A stretch of 64,000 nucleotides of DNA from Lewinella sp. LCG006. GTDB taxonomy: Bacteria; Bacteroidota; Bacteroidia; Chitinophagales; Saprospiraceae. The stretch covers positions 248,001 to 312,000 of the forward strand of contig NZ_CP160680.1 of the NCBI RefSeq assembly GCF_040784935.1, read 5' to 3'. Positions 18,201 to 26,545 of this stretch are shown here, in pieces. The notes beneath the pieces are model-generated. The model worked only from the letters and a program-made list of their open reading frames with translations. It ran no database searches and was not told where the DNA came from. A program made the translations under genes and the position numbers. Each line of letters opens with the position of its first letter. The stretch's first letter is position 1.

Positions 18201-20735
18201 AACGCGGAACTTAGGCAAATAGAAAAAGGACGTCATCCCGCCTTCATTGCGCCCCAGTGCCTCCTCGAGGTTCTTGAAAATTACTTCTTTCTGTGGCGTG
18301 TCATAGGCTGGCTGTAAGGTAAATGAACGATTAAATTCTTGCGGCCCCGAAGAATAAGTACTTAGTGCCAAGTTACCGGATGTGGGGTGCCAATCCAAGT
18401 CATGCACTTGCGTCCCTATGCTGACCAGTGTATCAAACTGGGCATTGAAAGCTTCGCTCATTTTCCAAATACCAATATCGTTATTATTGTTACCAACGGC
18501 CAGCATTCCTCCACTGCGGCTACTAGAATAAGCCAAACTAAGATGGAAACCGCTCAGACGATCAAGGATCTGTTGTGGTTGGTATCGATTTTCTCGGCCT
18601 CCAAGCCCCCAAATAATGCTTTTACCATCGTCCGCAGCAGAAACAAAGTGCGTATTATCCAGCCACAAAACATCCCTGACCCAGTCGGTATGGGTGGAAA
18701 AACGCTCCGTAACGCGCTTTTTGTCCCAATCATAGATCACCACACTATTATCATCTGAGCCCATGAGTATTCGCCCGTTAGCCGACCAGTCTACCGCACG
18801 GATAAAGTCATTGGTGATCTTTTCCTGGTGCAGTTTTTGCAATTCATTATTGTAAACCAACAGTTCACCATTATCATTAACGATAGCCAACAATTCGCCG
18901 TCTGGTGACCATACCACATCCCGGGCTTTCACTTCCAGCAGCTCACGATGAACGATGGTCAGTGTCGATGCATCCCAGATTAGAAGTTGGTAATTGGATC
19001 CGACTGTCGCAAAAAAAACGCTGTTAGGTAGCGTCTCTGAAAGACTAGTATTCCAGGCAATGCTGTATATTTCCGTCTCATCAAGATCGAAACTGGTGAT
19101 TTTTTCTGCATCTACAATTTCCAGTCGATCATCTTTTACATAAGCAAGAAAGGCAGCATCAGGTGACCAATCTATTTGCGTTATACTTCCCGGTTGAAGG
19201 GCAGCATTTTCAATATTCGGGAGGGCCATGTTGCGGTCTGAGCCATCAGTCACCAAGTATTTTGCCGGCAATTGCATGGATAATACAAGCCCATCCCCTA
19301 TTTCTACCGTATTTCTATCCCCGCGCCAAGCAAAGCGATTGACCAAATCCGGGAGCTTGGTTGCCTTACGATCATCGGCTGTTACCCGAAAAAAAGTATT
19401 GCTATTGGTAACCACCCCGATATCCTCTCCGGTAGCATCGAAACGAGCCTGATACACCCATTCATCAAAAGTCAACTTGTTGATTATTTGACCGAGAGTG
19501 TCCCAAAAAATCAGCTGATTGTCATCTCCACCGCTGATCACCATATGCCCTTCCGGATGCCAATCTACGGTTCTAACATAATCATTATGCCCTCGGCGTC
19601 GGTATGCTATCTTGCCTGTATGGGCTTGCCAAATGACAATATATCCTTGATCATCACAAGCAACAAAACGTGTCCCGTCGGGTGACCAAGCGACATCCCT
19701 GATCCAGTCGTCATGACCATCAACATAAATCAATTCGGGAGTAACTTCTTCATTTTTATACAAATGGAGAACATTATCCAGAGTAGCAACGATCAGCTCG
19801 TCGGCTACGACAGGAGACCAACGCACGATACTGGCACGATCAAAAGAACTCAACACACGATCAGTGAGGCTCCATCCACTAGCCGAAGCTTGAAGGAAAT
19901 TCACCGAGCCTCCCCCAACCACAAAAGCCAGTACTTCACTGTCTTTGTTCCAATCCAAATCTGAAATACTTGCCTCTGAGAGGTCTTGATCGAATACGAT
20001 TTCTCCACTTTCAGAAAAAATGATCAAACGCCCATTATCCATCCCTACCGCCAACCATTGCTCATCAGGCGACCATGCTACGGCGACGATCCTGGCCTCC
20101 TCAACTTCTTCATAGTTGTATTGTTCTTCATCTCCATCTGGGTCGTAATCGTAATATTTAAGCAACTGGTCGTTTAATAATTGGTGCATCATTTTACGCA
20201 CCTCATGATGAGTACTATCCACGTAGTTGTAGACAAAATCGGTCAACCATCGTGCCTCTTCCCGTTCAATGTCAGTATCTTCGGCGTAGTATTTATTGGC
20301 CAAACGCAGGTAATTCGTCACCAATGCATCCCGCGTCATTTTCTCATTGATAACAAGCTGCTGGTCTACTTTTTTGCGTTCTCTGTGCAGGTCTTCTGTA
20401 CGTTTTTGTAGTGCAGTAAGTGTAGCTTTTTGCTCTGCGACCAAGTCATTAAGGCTTTCATTCTGCTCACGAAATATTTTAATGATCTGATCACTCAACT
20501 CATCGAGATCATCTTGATGTTCCGGGCATTTATCGCAAGCTTCTAGTGCTTTGAGCTGACCGTAAGCCAATCCACCTTTTTCGAGAGACAAATAGTAACG
20601 TGTACTATCAAGGATTTTCTGAAAATCTCGACAAAGTAATTCTGGGTCACAAGGTTCAAAGATGGCCTCGTTTTGGGCGTAAGAAAACAAGCCCGCGCTC
20701 AAGAAGCCGATGAACAGGATTATTTTCAGTTGCAT
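15294..20735 (-). CDS. Exported giant WD40 propeller/helical-repeat protein of the SIR2-STAND-WD40 operon
   Basis: 1813 residues with a Sec signal peptide (MQLKIILFIGFLSAGLFSYAQ). Residues ~25-210 are helical with Cys-rich PCDPELLCRDF...ACDKC and a coiled coil (LVAEQKATLTALQKRTEDLHRERK). About 18 WD40-type blades follow (~213-1208), typified by IRDVAWSPDGTRFVACDDQGYIVIW and VRTVDWHPEGHMVISGGDD, enough for two or more propellers. The last ~600 residues are helical, TPR-like repeats (LFDKASSLHLQEG..., ERAAKQALRQALRIQPEAKR). Its ATG overlaps the end of the STAND gene by 10 bp, so the two are translationally coupled. In many bacteria WD40 blades are fused behind a STAND NTPase as the sensor; here the sensor is a separate exported protein. 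It is inferred to sense something in the periplasm. Ligand unknown. Confidence 0.85.
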   Translation of the reverse strand: MQLKIILFIGFLSAGLFSYAQNEAIFEPCDPELLCRDFQKILDSTRYYLSLEKGGLAYGQLKALEACDKCPEHQDDLDELSDQIIKIFREQNESLNDLVAEQKATLTALQKRTEDLHRERKKVDQQLVINEKMTRDALVTNYLRLANKYYAEDTDIEREEARWLTDFVYNYVDSTHHEVRKMMHQLLNDQLLKYYDYDPDGDEEQYNYEEVEEARIVAVAWSPDEQWLAVGMDNGRLIIFSESGEIVFDQDLSEASISDLDWNKDSEVLAFVVGGGSVNFLQASASGWSLTDRVLSSFDRASIVRWSPVVADELIVATLDNVLHLYKNEEVTPELIYVDGHDDWIRDVAWSPDGTRFVACDDQGYIVIWQAHTGKIAYRRRGHNDYVRTVDWHPEGHMVISGGDDNQLIFWDTLGQIINKLTFDEWVYQARFDATGEDIGVVTNSNTFFRVTADDRKATKLPDLVNRFAWRGDRNTVEIGDGLVLSMQLPAKYLVTDGSDRNMALPNIENAALQPGSITQIDWSPDAAFLAYVKDDRLEIVDAEKITSFDLDETEIYSIAWNTSLSETLPNSVFFATVGSNYQLLIWDASTLTIVHRELLEVKARDVVWSPDGELLAIVNDNGELLVYNNELQKLHQEKITNDFIRAVDWSANGRILMGSDDNSVVIYDWDKKRVTERFSTHTDWVRDVLWLDNTHFVSAADDGKSIIWGLGGRENRYQPQQILDRLSGFHLSLAYSSSRSGGMLAVGNNNNDIGIWKMSEAFNAQFDTLVSIGTQVHDLDWHPTSGNLALSTYSSGPQEFNRSFTLQPAYDTPQKEVIFKNLEEALGRNEGGMTSFFYLPKFRVTPGRYDQLAWSEDEQFIAAIEGPGRNEQYNHLVVHDLKAGQLLYEFSLPNENISRVLFSPDNSYLVVAPQEGACTVLMVKHPEDTIRVSLEQEIMDWVWSGNGRYLAILDRDYDITLLDSKTKTIKNYSSSISDYDLGTLLFHPENDELLYILSHQGVYEVSTRQETKARNIYQATSFTRADEGVGAARGVWINNGNDLLYLQKGTAPKLLNIQNGKAELKYTIGDPENYYSWVGAPANLLYELHPMDDDEYYFNGNELEYARAWGLATGKPISILRGVRKQLVQEMKLSPDGKYLATLGDLLLPSEGKYERGPSSVSIWDLTSQNEVFDLRISGIKQLAFSPKGNYLYTYFENGQVGIWPLFTPQINNYFANSGKDRYLEQLSSKDNQPLRNRIEEWELEKGINFQEQANLKLLKTREIARIRQNWGEYYVDQAWLSNNSQTAAALFDKASSLHLQEGTNLIRPFATDSIAIVNIWIEQAYYKLSQEDERAAKQALRQALRIQPEAKRLKMLQLLLDWQAGQKEKVVEALLAGEVLTLLEEYANWDRRDIHLIDELLFQRLTSVVQSSPDPVSPISTPRFAEEIQIFPEAVQEQLLLMYYKVNTEHPALDVDGTRQAYYDEAVAFFDKRWEKTQQEESSLESYIIFNYYLQDLEIRKDKSNRAVATVGKGRKGAEQLLLIDPENVEYKELYLNILAEEAFVNLRANPANASKVKEALLAAREKYPQVEMPYLLLELANAKLLLGERNEALLDYYNLLESYSYGGVESLILEQVELLMRSDYAWLQTTLQTYRTYQEEKRDFWESVIPFEEPDLETSTAEYINEAYWMAYQSAKEWYGSALALDKAGMLPKDSLLQHELMFNQAASDYVYILLHTSSWENAQQPLKDMQELLSQYRWPIAVEAVLAALKDDWPTARNRLNQVAKLPNDGIRKKDYPTFQAFLLDLPEAVKQHTNFQKRSEQWNNSLRN

Positions 20736-22558
20736 TGTCCTTTTGTTTTCTTGGTTTTCACTTGTGCATTCAACCGCTCCAGCGTATTACTTTCTTGCCG
20801 GTATGCCTTTGAGGTTGCCTCTTTTCCATCGGTGCCATAAATTTCAATGAGGAGTTGGGCTTTCTCTAGATTATCTTGGGCAGAGTCGCAGTAATTTGCA
20901 TTAATGAGGCGGCGAGCATCTACCAAAAACTCTTTGCAGAGAATCAGGTTTTTTTCTGCTCTTTCGCTTTTCGCCGTCTGGAGGCTAGCAAAAGCCCAGA
21001 TTCCCGTAGCCGTTGCCAAGAGCATCAAAACACCCGATATCCAGGCCAAGCGCCTCGCTTTTAGTTCATTACGTTCAGCGGTAAGCTTGGCTTCCAATGC
21101 TTGCTTACGCTGATCTTCTGCTCTAGTACGTGCCTGATCGGCAATTTTTTTGGCCTTTTTAGCTTCCCCTTCAGCGACCTGGGCCCTGGCTCTCTCCTCC
21201 TCTGCTTCTGCTTTGGCAGCCTCTGCTTTGCGCTGTAACTCTTCCGCTATTTTACGTTTCCGCTCCTCTTCTTCCAGTTGCAGCTTGAGGCGATCAGCTT
21301 CTCCTGCATCGAAAACCGCTTTAGATTTCAGGACGGGGGTGATCAGTCGATCATGGGTCAACTCGTAGGTTACCCCACCCCGCAAAAACGGCTCTGTACG
21401 CAATAATCCATTAAACACCAGCGCATTCAGCGTCTCTGCTTCTATCCCAAACCGTTCTTTTATCTGGGCTTGGTGCATACTCAGGCGCATTCCTCCATCG
21501 CCTACCTTTTGTACCAGATTATCCTCAATAAAACGCTTCACCGTTTCCTCTTGCTCATCCGGCAAATCATCAATACGGTCACGATAATAGATATCGACGA
21601 TTTCCTCCATGCCGTTTCCAAATTCATCATTATGGGTAGTAGAAACCAATAAGTCGGCAGCTTCTATCGATTTTTTTCCGGGATGGTTGATGATGAGTCG
21701 TTCAAAATAGGAGCAAAGCATCTGGAGGAGAATCCCCTCAATTTTCCCTTCCTGGGTTAAAAAGTCCAGTATTTCGTCTTGAATTGCAGGCGCATAAGAA
21801 AAAGGAGGCGTCTCGTAATCCCCTTCTGTTTCCGCAGCCGGACCAACGATAGCACTACGAGCACCTTCGCGCTCCAGCGCATCCAATTCCAACGTATTCT
21901 GTAAAATATCTGGTAAAGCCGGAGATAAGCGCTCCAACAGATGAAACCGATTGGAGCGGATAGCGACGACGATTTTAATATCCAGCCTTTGGAAAACCGC
22001 ATCTCTTTGCGGATGCCCTTCCAGTTCTTTCTTCTCCTTGAGTTGATCGCGATAGCGCTGTGGCAAGCTGGTTTTGAGCAGCTCCGCCAGGCTATTCTCA
22101 TAAAGCTCGATTTCCTTTTTTGGGTAAGTAAAAAGCTCTTCGAACTGATCAAAAACAAAAAGGAGTTTTGGCCTTTTTGTATTGATGGAAAAGGTTTTGG
22201 TATAATACCACAGCGAATTGTCCCAATTGACCAAGTCATCAAGGATGGTCTTATCCAGATTGGCAGGGTTCTCCGCAATGGCTTGTACGGTGCTTCGCAG
22301 TGGCGTATTGGTACTTTCCGGTGTCCATGCTCCGAGGCGAACGTTGATCAGGTGATACCCCTGTTCCTCCATTTTGGGCAATACGGCTGCATTGAGCAAG
22401 CTACTTTTTCCGTAGCCGGAACGGCCGTACAAGACAGTCAGTTGCTTGTCTTCAATTAACCTACGTAAACGGTGCGCTTCGGATTCGCGCCCGTAAAACA
22501 GGTGAGCCTGATGCGCGGCGAAGGGTTTAGGCCCCGGGTAGCGTTTACTTTTGCTCAT
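20726..22558 (-). CDS. nSTAND1-type NTPase with coiled coil and membrane anchor
   Basis: I start at the ATG at 22558 (MSKSKRYPGPKPF), which overlaps the SIR2-like gene by 14 bp; a TTG at 22582 would add eight residues. The order (numbering from 22558) is: family entry motif YPGPKPFAAHQAHLFYGRE; Walker A GRSGYGKSS with Lys51; Walker B-like LLFVFDQFEELF; a winged-helix/helical half with LLQMLCSYFERLI and YELTHDRLITPVL; a Glu/Ala/Lys-rich coiled coil (~415-500); a single membrane helix (~506-526, WISGVLMLLATATGIWAF) preceded by KARR, so N-terminus in; and an ~84-residue tail predicted to be periplasmic. STAND proteins use NTP-driven oligomerisation to switch on a partner. It sits between the SIR2-like and WD40 genes in one coupled operon. 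Confidence 0.85.
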   Translation of the reverse strand: MSKSKRYPGPKPFAAHQAHLFYGRESEAHRLRRLIEDKQLTVLYGRSGYGKSSLLNAAVLPKMEEQGYHLINVRLGAWTPESTNTPLRSTVQAIAENPANLDKTILDDLVNWDNSLWYYTKTFSINTKRPKLLFVFDQFEELFTYPKKEIELYENSLAELLKTSLPQRYRDQLKEKKELEGHPQRDAVFQRLDIKIVVAIRSNRFHLLERLSPALPDILQNTLELDALEREGARSAIVGPAAETEGDYETPPFSYAPAIQDEILDFLTQEGKIEGILLQMLCSYFERLIINHPGKKSIEAADLLVSTTHNDEFGNGMEEIVDIYYRDRIDDLPDEQEETVKRFIEDNLVQKVGDGGMRLSMHQAQIKERFGIEAETLNALVFNGLLRTEPFLRGGVTYELTHDRLITPVLKSKAVFDAGEADRLKLQLEEEERKRKIAEELQRKAEAAKAEAEEERARAQVAEGEAKKAKKIADQARTRAEDQRKQALEAKLTAERNELKARRLAWISGVLMLLATATGIWAFASLQTAKSERAEKNLILCKEFLVDARRLINANYCDSAQDNLEKAQLLIEIYGTDGKEATSKAYRQESNTLERLNAQVKTKKTKGQCN

Positions 22559-23741
22559 CGACCAGGGCTTTAAGGTTAGCAAACTGCATATTAAGGAAGG
22601 AAGTCAACTTTGCTTCCTCTACCTTAAATTTATCATAGGTGATCAGGTTGATATTGTAATTGCGATGAGCCGAACGGTAATTGCTGGCCCCCAAGGTCAA
22701 ATCGCTGAAATATTCGCCATATTTAGCTGGTTCTGGCAAGTATTTCACGGATAATTCCTCGAGTACACTAAGGCTTTGCTCGTGATGTCCCGCCTTGAGC
22801 AGGGTAAGAAACTGTTCGGCATCGCGGTCAAAATTAGCCGTTGCCGCTCCTCCACTTACTTCTTTGAGCAGGTCTTTATCAGCACAACGCTGGTGCAATT
22901 GATCAATAAAATCAAGGCTTTTGCTGTCGTAGAATTTCAGCTTGTAGAGGTCTTCATACACTACTTTCTGATCCCAAAATTTTTCCGGAAACCTTTTCAG
23001 CGCCAGAATTCGTGGCGTATCCACATGAAAATCAAATACCCGAATCAATAGTTGCATGTACCACGATTCCAAGGGTAAGCCAAGAAAAATATAGTACTTA
23101 GAAGTTTTCAGCAGGTTTTTAAAATCTGCATCCATACTCTTGGCTTCATAGATTGACTCCAGGTAATCAAAAAGATCATTGTGCGAAATGACCATACTTT
23201 CGTCAACGGTCATTTTGCCCCGTAAATAATAAATCAGTGGGTCATCTTTACGGCCCGGAACATAAACCTGTGGCTTTTTTTTCTTGTTGTAAAAATCGGT
23301 ATGAAAGGCAAAATCTTCTCCAAAAGCCTCTTCAATCAAGGTATTAGGACTAAGGGTAATGATGGTGGAGAAGGGGATTTCTGCCAACTTCCGTAAAACA
23401 CTTTTAGCTTCTTTCAGCTCTTCCTGATGCTCTTTAAAAAAATCGCGGTAATAGGACATGAAATTCCACAAGCTTTCATTCTTGTCCCGGTCGTTGAGCA
23501 TAAAGAACTTGTCATCCCGATAAAATTTATCGATAAAGGGAGCCATCTCCTCCTTGCTCTTCTCCTGGAGATACTGACACAAGGCATCCTCTAGCGAATC
23601 ATACCCGGGAAAGGGTAAGATGCCTGGCCCAACAAACAGTAAGGTCTCTTCCTTATTTAGTCGGTCTAATAAATACTCCCACTGCCGATCCGGCAATTCA
23701 AAGGTGGGGCTTTGGATATCATCAACTTTAGTATCCCCCAT
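22545..23741 (-). CDS. SIR2-like domain protein with degenerate NAD/catalytic motifs, first gene of the operon
   Basis: 398 residues, no signal peptide or membrane helix, so cytosolic. The layout follows SIR2-like domains of bacterial defence proteins: LLFVGPGILPFPG (34-46) in place of the GAGxS loop; IPFSTIITLSPNTLIEEAF (122-140) in place of TTNxD, with Asn133 kept; IYYLRGKMT (168-176) where active sirtuins have the catalytic LHG, with Arg174 at the His position; SHNDLFDYLESI; and FLGLPLESWYMQLLI like the iGySlxD end motif. SIR2 effectors normally degrade NAD+; the loss of His suggests altered or absent catalysis. A C-terminal helical part (~290-398) may be a coupling domain. It is the first gene of the coupled unit, with a candidate promoter at 23799-23829. 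The call rests on motif order; confirm by structure comparison. Confidence 0.7.
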   Translation of the reverse strand: MGDTKVDDIQSPTFELPDRQWEYLLDRLNKEETLLFVGPGILPFPGYDSLEDALCQYLQEKSKEEMAPFIDKFYRDDKFFMLNDRDKNESLWNFMSYYRDFFKEHQEELKEAKSVLRKLAEIPFSTIITLSPNTLIEEAFGEDFAFHTDFYNKKKKPQVYVPGRKDDPLIYYLRGKMTVDESMVISHNDLFDYLESIYEAKSMDADFKNLLKTSKYYIFLGLPLESWYMQLLIRVFDFHVDTPRILALKRFPEKFWDQKVVYEDLYKLKFYDSKSLDFIDQLHQRCADKDLLKEVSGGAATANFDRDAEQFLTLLKAGHHEQSLSVLEELSVKYLPEPAKYGEYFSDLTLGASNYRSAHRNYNINLITYDKFKVEEAKLTSFLNMQFANLKALVDEQK

Positions 23742-23798
23742 TAGTTGTTTTCTGATTCATAAATATGGGCTAAAAAAGCTTAATTTAAGCTGCGGATA

Positions 23799-23829
23799 GC
23801 AAAATAAGGATAAGTTAACGATTCCCAAA
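23799..23829 (-). promoter_or_regulatory. Candidate promoter of the SIR2-STAND-WD40 operon
   Basis: Minus strand: TTTG (23829-23826), 19 bases, TATTTTGC (23806-23799). This is the Bacteroidota -33/-7 arrangement with the -7 box one base short of TAnnTTTG. The start codon is ~58 bases downstream. Confidence 0.4.
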
Positions 23830-23834
23830 AATTG

Positions 23835-23865
23835 TTGGCTTAATACGCTGTGTTTCCTTATTTTG
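23835..23865 (+). promoter_or_regulatory. Candidate promoter of the PAP2 gene
   Basis: TTG (23835-23837), 21 bases, TATTTTG (23859-23865), about 30 bases before the TTG start at 23896. It is back to back with the operon promoter on the other strand; the two -33 boxes are only a few bases apart. Confidence 0.35.
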
Positions 23866-23895
23866 GCAGCCTCAAATTACCTTAATCCTTAGCTT

Positions 23896-24543
23896 TTGAA
23901 AGCCCTCTACTACCGTAGTGCTCCATTTTTAGGGTTTTACCTGATGGTACTCGTACCTGTGCTATTCCTTTGGAAGTATTTTGGCAAAGGGCAAATCCAT
24001 CTTTTCATCAATCGTTATCACTCCCCTTTTTTCGATCAGTTCTTCTACTGGATCACAAAGTTGGGGGAACCGCTGGTGGCTTGTACGGTATTGATCGGCC
24101 TATTGTTTCTCAAATATCGCTACAGTCTGATCCTGGGCCTGAGTACGGGGATTTGTGCCCTGGTAGTAGGCATTCTCAAAGCGATTGTCGTAGATGATAT
24201 GCGCCCCTTCAAATTCTTCCAGTATTTCAATGCGCCACTGCATTTTGTAGAAGGAGTGAGGCTGCACGAATACAATACTTTCCCCTCCGGCCATACTACC
24301 TTGGCTTTTAGCTTCTTTTTACTACTGAGTGCTTTTTTTCAAAAGTCGTGGCTTTCCGCCGTGTTCTTTTTGTTGGCACTGCTGGTTGCGTACTCCCGGA
24401 TGTACCTGTCCATGCACTTCCTGGCGGATGTGTGGGTGGGTTCGGTTTTGGGCATCAGCATAGCGGTTGGGGTGTATCAACTGGTGACGTATCATCCATG
24501 GTTTACGAATAGGAAATGGTGGGATGGGAAATGGGAATTATAG
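23896..24543 (+). CDS. PAP2-family membrane phosphatase
   Basis: 215 residues from a TTG start, multi-pass membrane protein with about five to six hydrophobic helices. The three PAP2/acid phosphatase signature motifs are complete and in order: KAIVVDDMRPF (K-x6-RP), FPSGHTTLA (PSGH) and SRMYLSMHFLADV (SR-x5-H-x3-D). Such enzymes remove phosphate from lipid substrates (phosphatidic acid, undecaprenyl pyrophosphate, lipid A) on the outer face of the inner membrane. Exact substrate unknown. The ArnT-like transferase downstream, which uses undecaprenyl-linked sugar, makes an undecaprenyl or lipid A link attractive but unproven. It is divergent from the SIR2 operon. Confidence 0.88.
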   Translation: MKALYYRSAPFLGFYLMVLVPVLFLWKYFGKGQIHLFINRYHSPFFDQFFYWITKLGEPLVACTVLIGLLFLKYRYSLILGLSTGICALVVGILKAIVVDDMRPFKFFQYFNAPLHFVEGVRLHEYNTFPSGHTTLAFSFFLLLSAFFQKSWLSAVFFLLALLVAYSRMYLSMHFLADVWVGSVLGISIAVGVYQLVTYHPWFTNRKWWDGKWEL

Positions 24544-24600
24544 AAAACTTCAGCAAGGTTAGCTGCTTTTTTTTCTAATTTATCCTTATCTTACTATGGT

Positions 24601-24665
24601 AGGTTTCGCGGGCTTCAGTCCGCCTGGAGTAATTTTCTCAGTGCGGACTGAAGCCCGCGAAACCT
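24601..24665. repeat. Perfect 23-bp inverted repeat with 19-nt loop
   Basis: The arm at 24601-24623 (AGGTTTCGCGGGCTTCAGTC then CGC) is exactly complementary to 24643-24665. A decayed relative with the same GGACTGAAGCCCGCG core sits at 35327-35398. It lies between the PAP2 and ArnT-like genes and may terminate the first transcript; no T-run follows, so a dispersed hairpin repeat is equally likely. Confidence 0.8.
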
Positions 24666-24687
24666 GTAATCAACAAATAGCCCCCAA

Positions 24688-26325
24688 TTGCCCCTTCTCC
24701 AAAAAACTCCCAGTACAACCAAAAGCCTACTCCTCCTGGCCCTGCTTGCGGCCGTGGTCTTTCTGCCCTACCTGGGTAGTGTGCATCTCTTCGACTGGGA
24801 TGAGATCAACTTTGCGGAAGCGGCGCGTGAAATGCTGGCCACCGGCGAGTATTCCTACGTACAGATCAACTACGAGCCTTTTCAGGAAAAGCCTCCCTTG
24901 TTTTTCTGGCTACAAGCCCTGAGTATGAAGGCTTTTGGCGTCAATGAATTTGCGGCGCGACTGCCCAATGCGCTTTGTGGTGTCCTCAGTTTGATAACCT
25001 TGTTCAGCATGGGTACTCGCTGGCACGATCGGCGCTTTGGTTGGTGGTGGGCCGGGCTTTATGCGGCTTCCCTCCTACCCCATTTTTATTTCAAATCCGG
25101 GATCATCGACCCCTGGTTCAACCTCTTCATTTTTGCGGGTATCTATTTCCTCATTCGGGCGCACCAGGAGCCGCTGCGTGGGGTGCGCCTGATGGCCCTG
25201 AGTGGGTTGTTTATCGGTTTGGGGGTGATGACGAAAGGGCCAGTGGCTTTGCTCATTTTCGGACTTGTTTACCTCATCTATTGGGCCAGTAATCGCTTCA
25301 AAGGCTTGCTACCCTGGTCGCAAATATGGAGCTTTACGGGTAGCTTCCTGGCCGTAGGAGCTTCCTGGTTTTTGGTAGAAGTAGTCAGAGGTCGCGGCGA
25401 AGTTGTACTGGATTTTATCGTCTACCAAATTCGCTTGTTGCAAACACAGGATGCTGGCCACGGAGGGCCCTTCTACTACCATTTTATTGTCTTGCTATTG
25501 GGCTGTTTTCCCGCCTCCCTTTTCTTCCTGTATGCTTATCGCAAACCAATGGCCAAGGAAGAGGTGGCTAAATGGATGAAGATCTTATTTTGGGTGGTAC
25601 TCTTGCTGTTTTCGCTGGTTCGAACCAAGATCGTTCATTACTCTTCGCTATGTTATTTCCCTCTCACCTACCTGGGTGCGCTGGGGCTGTATCACTGGCA
25701 GAAAGACGGCACCTCTTTTCCTGCATGGCTCAAATGGAGCATTGGCCTGATTGGCACCCTATTGGGACTACTTTTCACCGCCTTGCCGCTGGTGGATCGC
25801 TACAAAACGGCTATTATTGAAAGCGGCCTGATCAAGGATCGCTTTGCGGTGGCCAACCTTCAGGCCGACGTTTACTGGGGTGGCTGGGAATGGTTGCTAG
25901 GCATCTTGTTTTGGTTAGGCATCATGGTGAGTCTATTTATGCTCGACCGTTCGCGACGAGCCATTGTAGGGCTTTTGGTCACTTGTTTGCTGGGCTTGGA
26001 GCTGCTAAGCCTGGTTTACATTCCCAAAGTAGAGCAATACAGCCAGGGGGCCGCCATCGCATTTTACGAAAGTAAACAAGAGGAAGATTGCTACCTGCTT
26101 ACGGTTGGTTTCAAAAGCTATGCCCACTTATTTTATGGTCTAAAACCACCTCCCACCCATCCTCGGCATGCCGACAAAGAATGGCTCCTTTCCGGGGAAT
26201 CCGATAAGCCCGTCTACGTCGTCACCAAAAACATCCGCAAGGAAGAACAGCTGAATTGGCATCCACAATTGAAGGTACTTTACGAAAAGAATGGCTTTGT
26301 ATTTATGCAGGTGGAGGCACTTTAA
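24688..26325 (+). CDS. ArnT/PMT-like (GT39/GT83) membrane glycosyltransferase
   Basis: 545 residues, about 11-12 hydrophobic helices, followed by a soluble C-terminal part of ~90 residues. The first periplasmic loop holds the family motif FDWDEINFAEAAREML (Asp-Glu pair for metal/donor binding), then EKPPLFFWLQAL, both characteristic of ArnT and related polyprenyl-phosphate-sugar transferases. These enzymes move a sugar from undecaprenyl phosphate to lipid A, protein or another acceptor in the periplasm. The start is uncertain: TTG at 24688 is the first plausible codon after the inverted repeat. The acceptor cannot be inferred from sequence; ArnT itself adds aminoarabinose to lipid A, but the C-terminus here is not obviously the same. 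Confidence 0.85.
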   Translation: MPLLQKTPSTTKSLLLLALLAAVVFLPYLGSVHLFDWDEINFAEAAREMLATGEYSYVQINYEPFQEKPPLFFWLQALSMKAFGVNEFAARLPNALCGVLSLITLFSMGTRWHDRRFGWWWAGLYAASLLPHFYFKSGIIDPWFNLFIFAGIYFLIRAHQEPLRGVRLMALSGLFIGLGVMTKGPVALLIFGLVYLIYWASNRFKGLLPWSQIWSFTGSFLAVGASWFLVEVVRGRGEVVLDFIVYQIRLLQTQDAGHGGPFYYHFIVLLLGCFPASLFFLYAYRKPMAKEEVAKWMKILFWVVLLLFSLVRTKIVHYSSLCYFPLTYLGALGLYHWQKDGTSFPAWLKWSIGLIGTLLGLLFTALPLVDRYKTAIIESGLIKDRFAVANLQADVYWGGWEWLLGILFWLGIMVSLFMLDRSRRAIVGLLVTCLLGLELLSLVYIPKVEQYSQGAAIAFYESKQEEDCYLLTVGFKSYAHLFYGLKPPPTHPRHADKEWLLSGESDKPVYVVTKNIRKEEQLNWHPQLKVLYEKNGFVFMQVEAL

Positions 26326-26545
26326 TTCCCTAATTTTTGCCTATTTCGAACTCCCTTCCTTACCGCTGGGTTACAGAACTATGGGGTCATCATGACTGTG
26401 AAGCGGCCGGTTCCCGTAAATTTCTTATATTCCTGTCAAGCTTAAAGTCGGTAATAAAGTAAATCATTGATCGGAATCACCCTTGGCCAAGGTCATTAGT
26501 GACCCTAGACCATTGTTTATTTATCTTACTACTTTATTCATTTTC

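Noticed and set aside
15294-20735. Calling the WD40 protein a tricorn or TolB homologue
   Set aside because: It has many WD40-type blades and helical repeats but no S41 or PDZ domain and no Tol neighbours; its coupling to the STAND gene defines it better.
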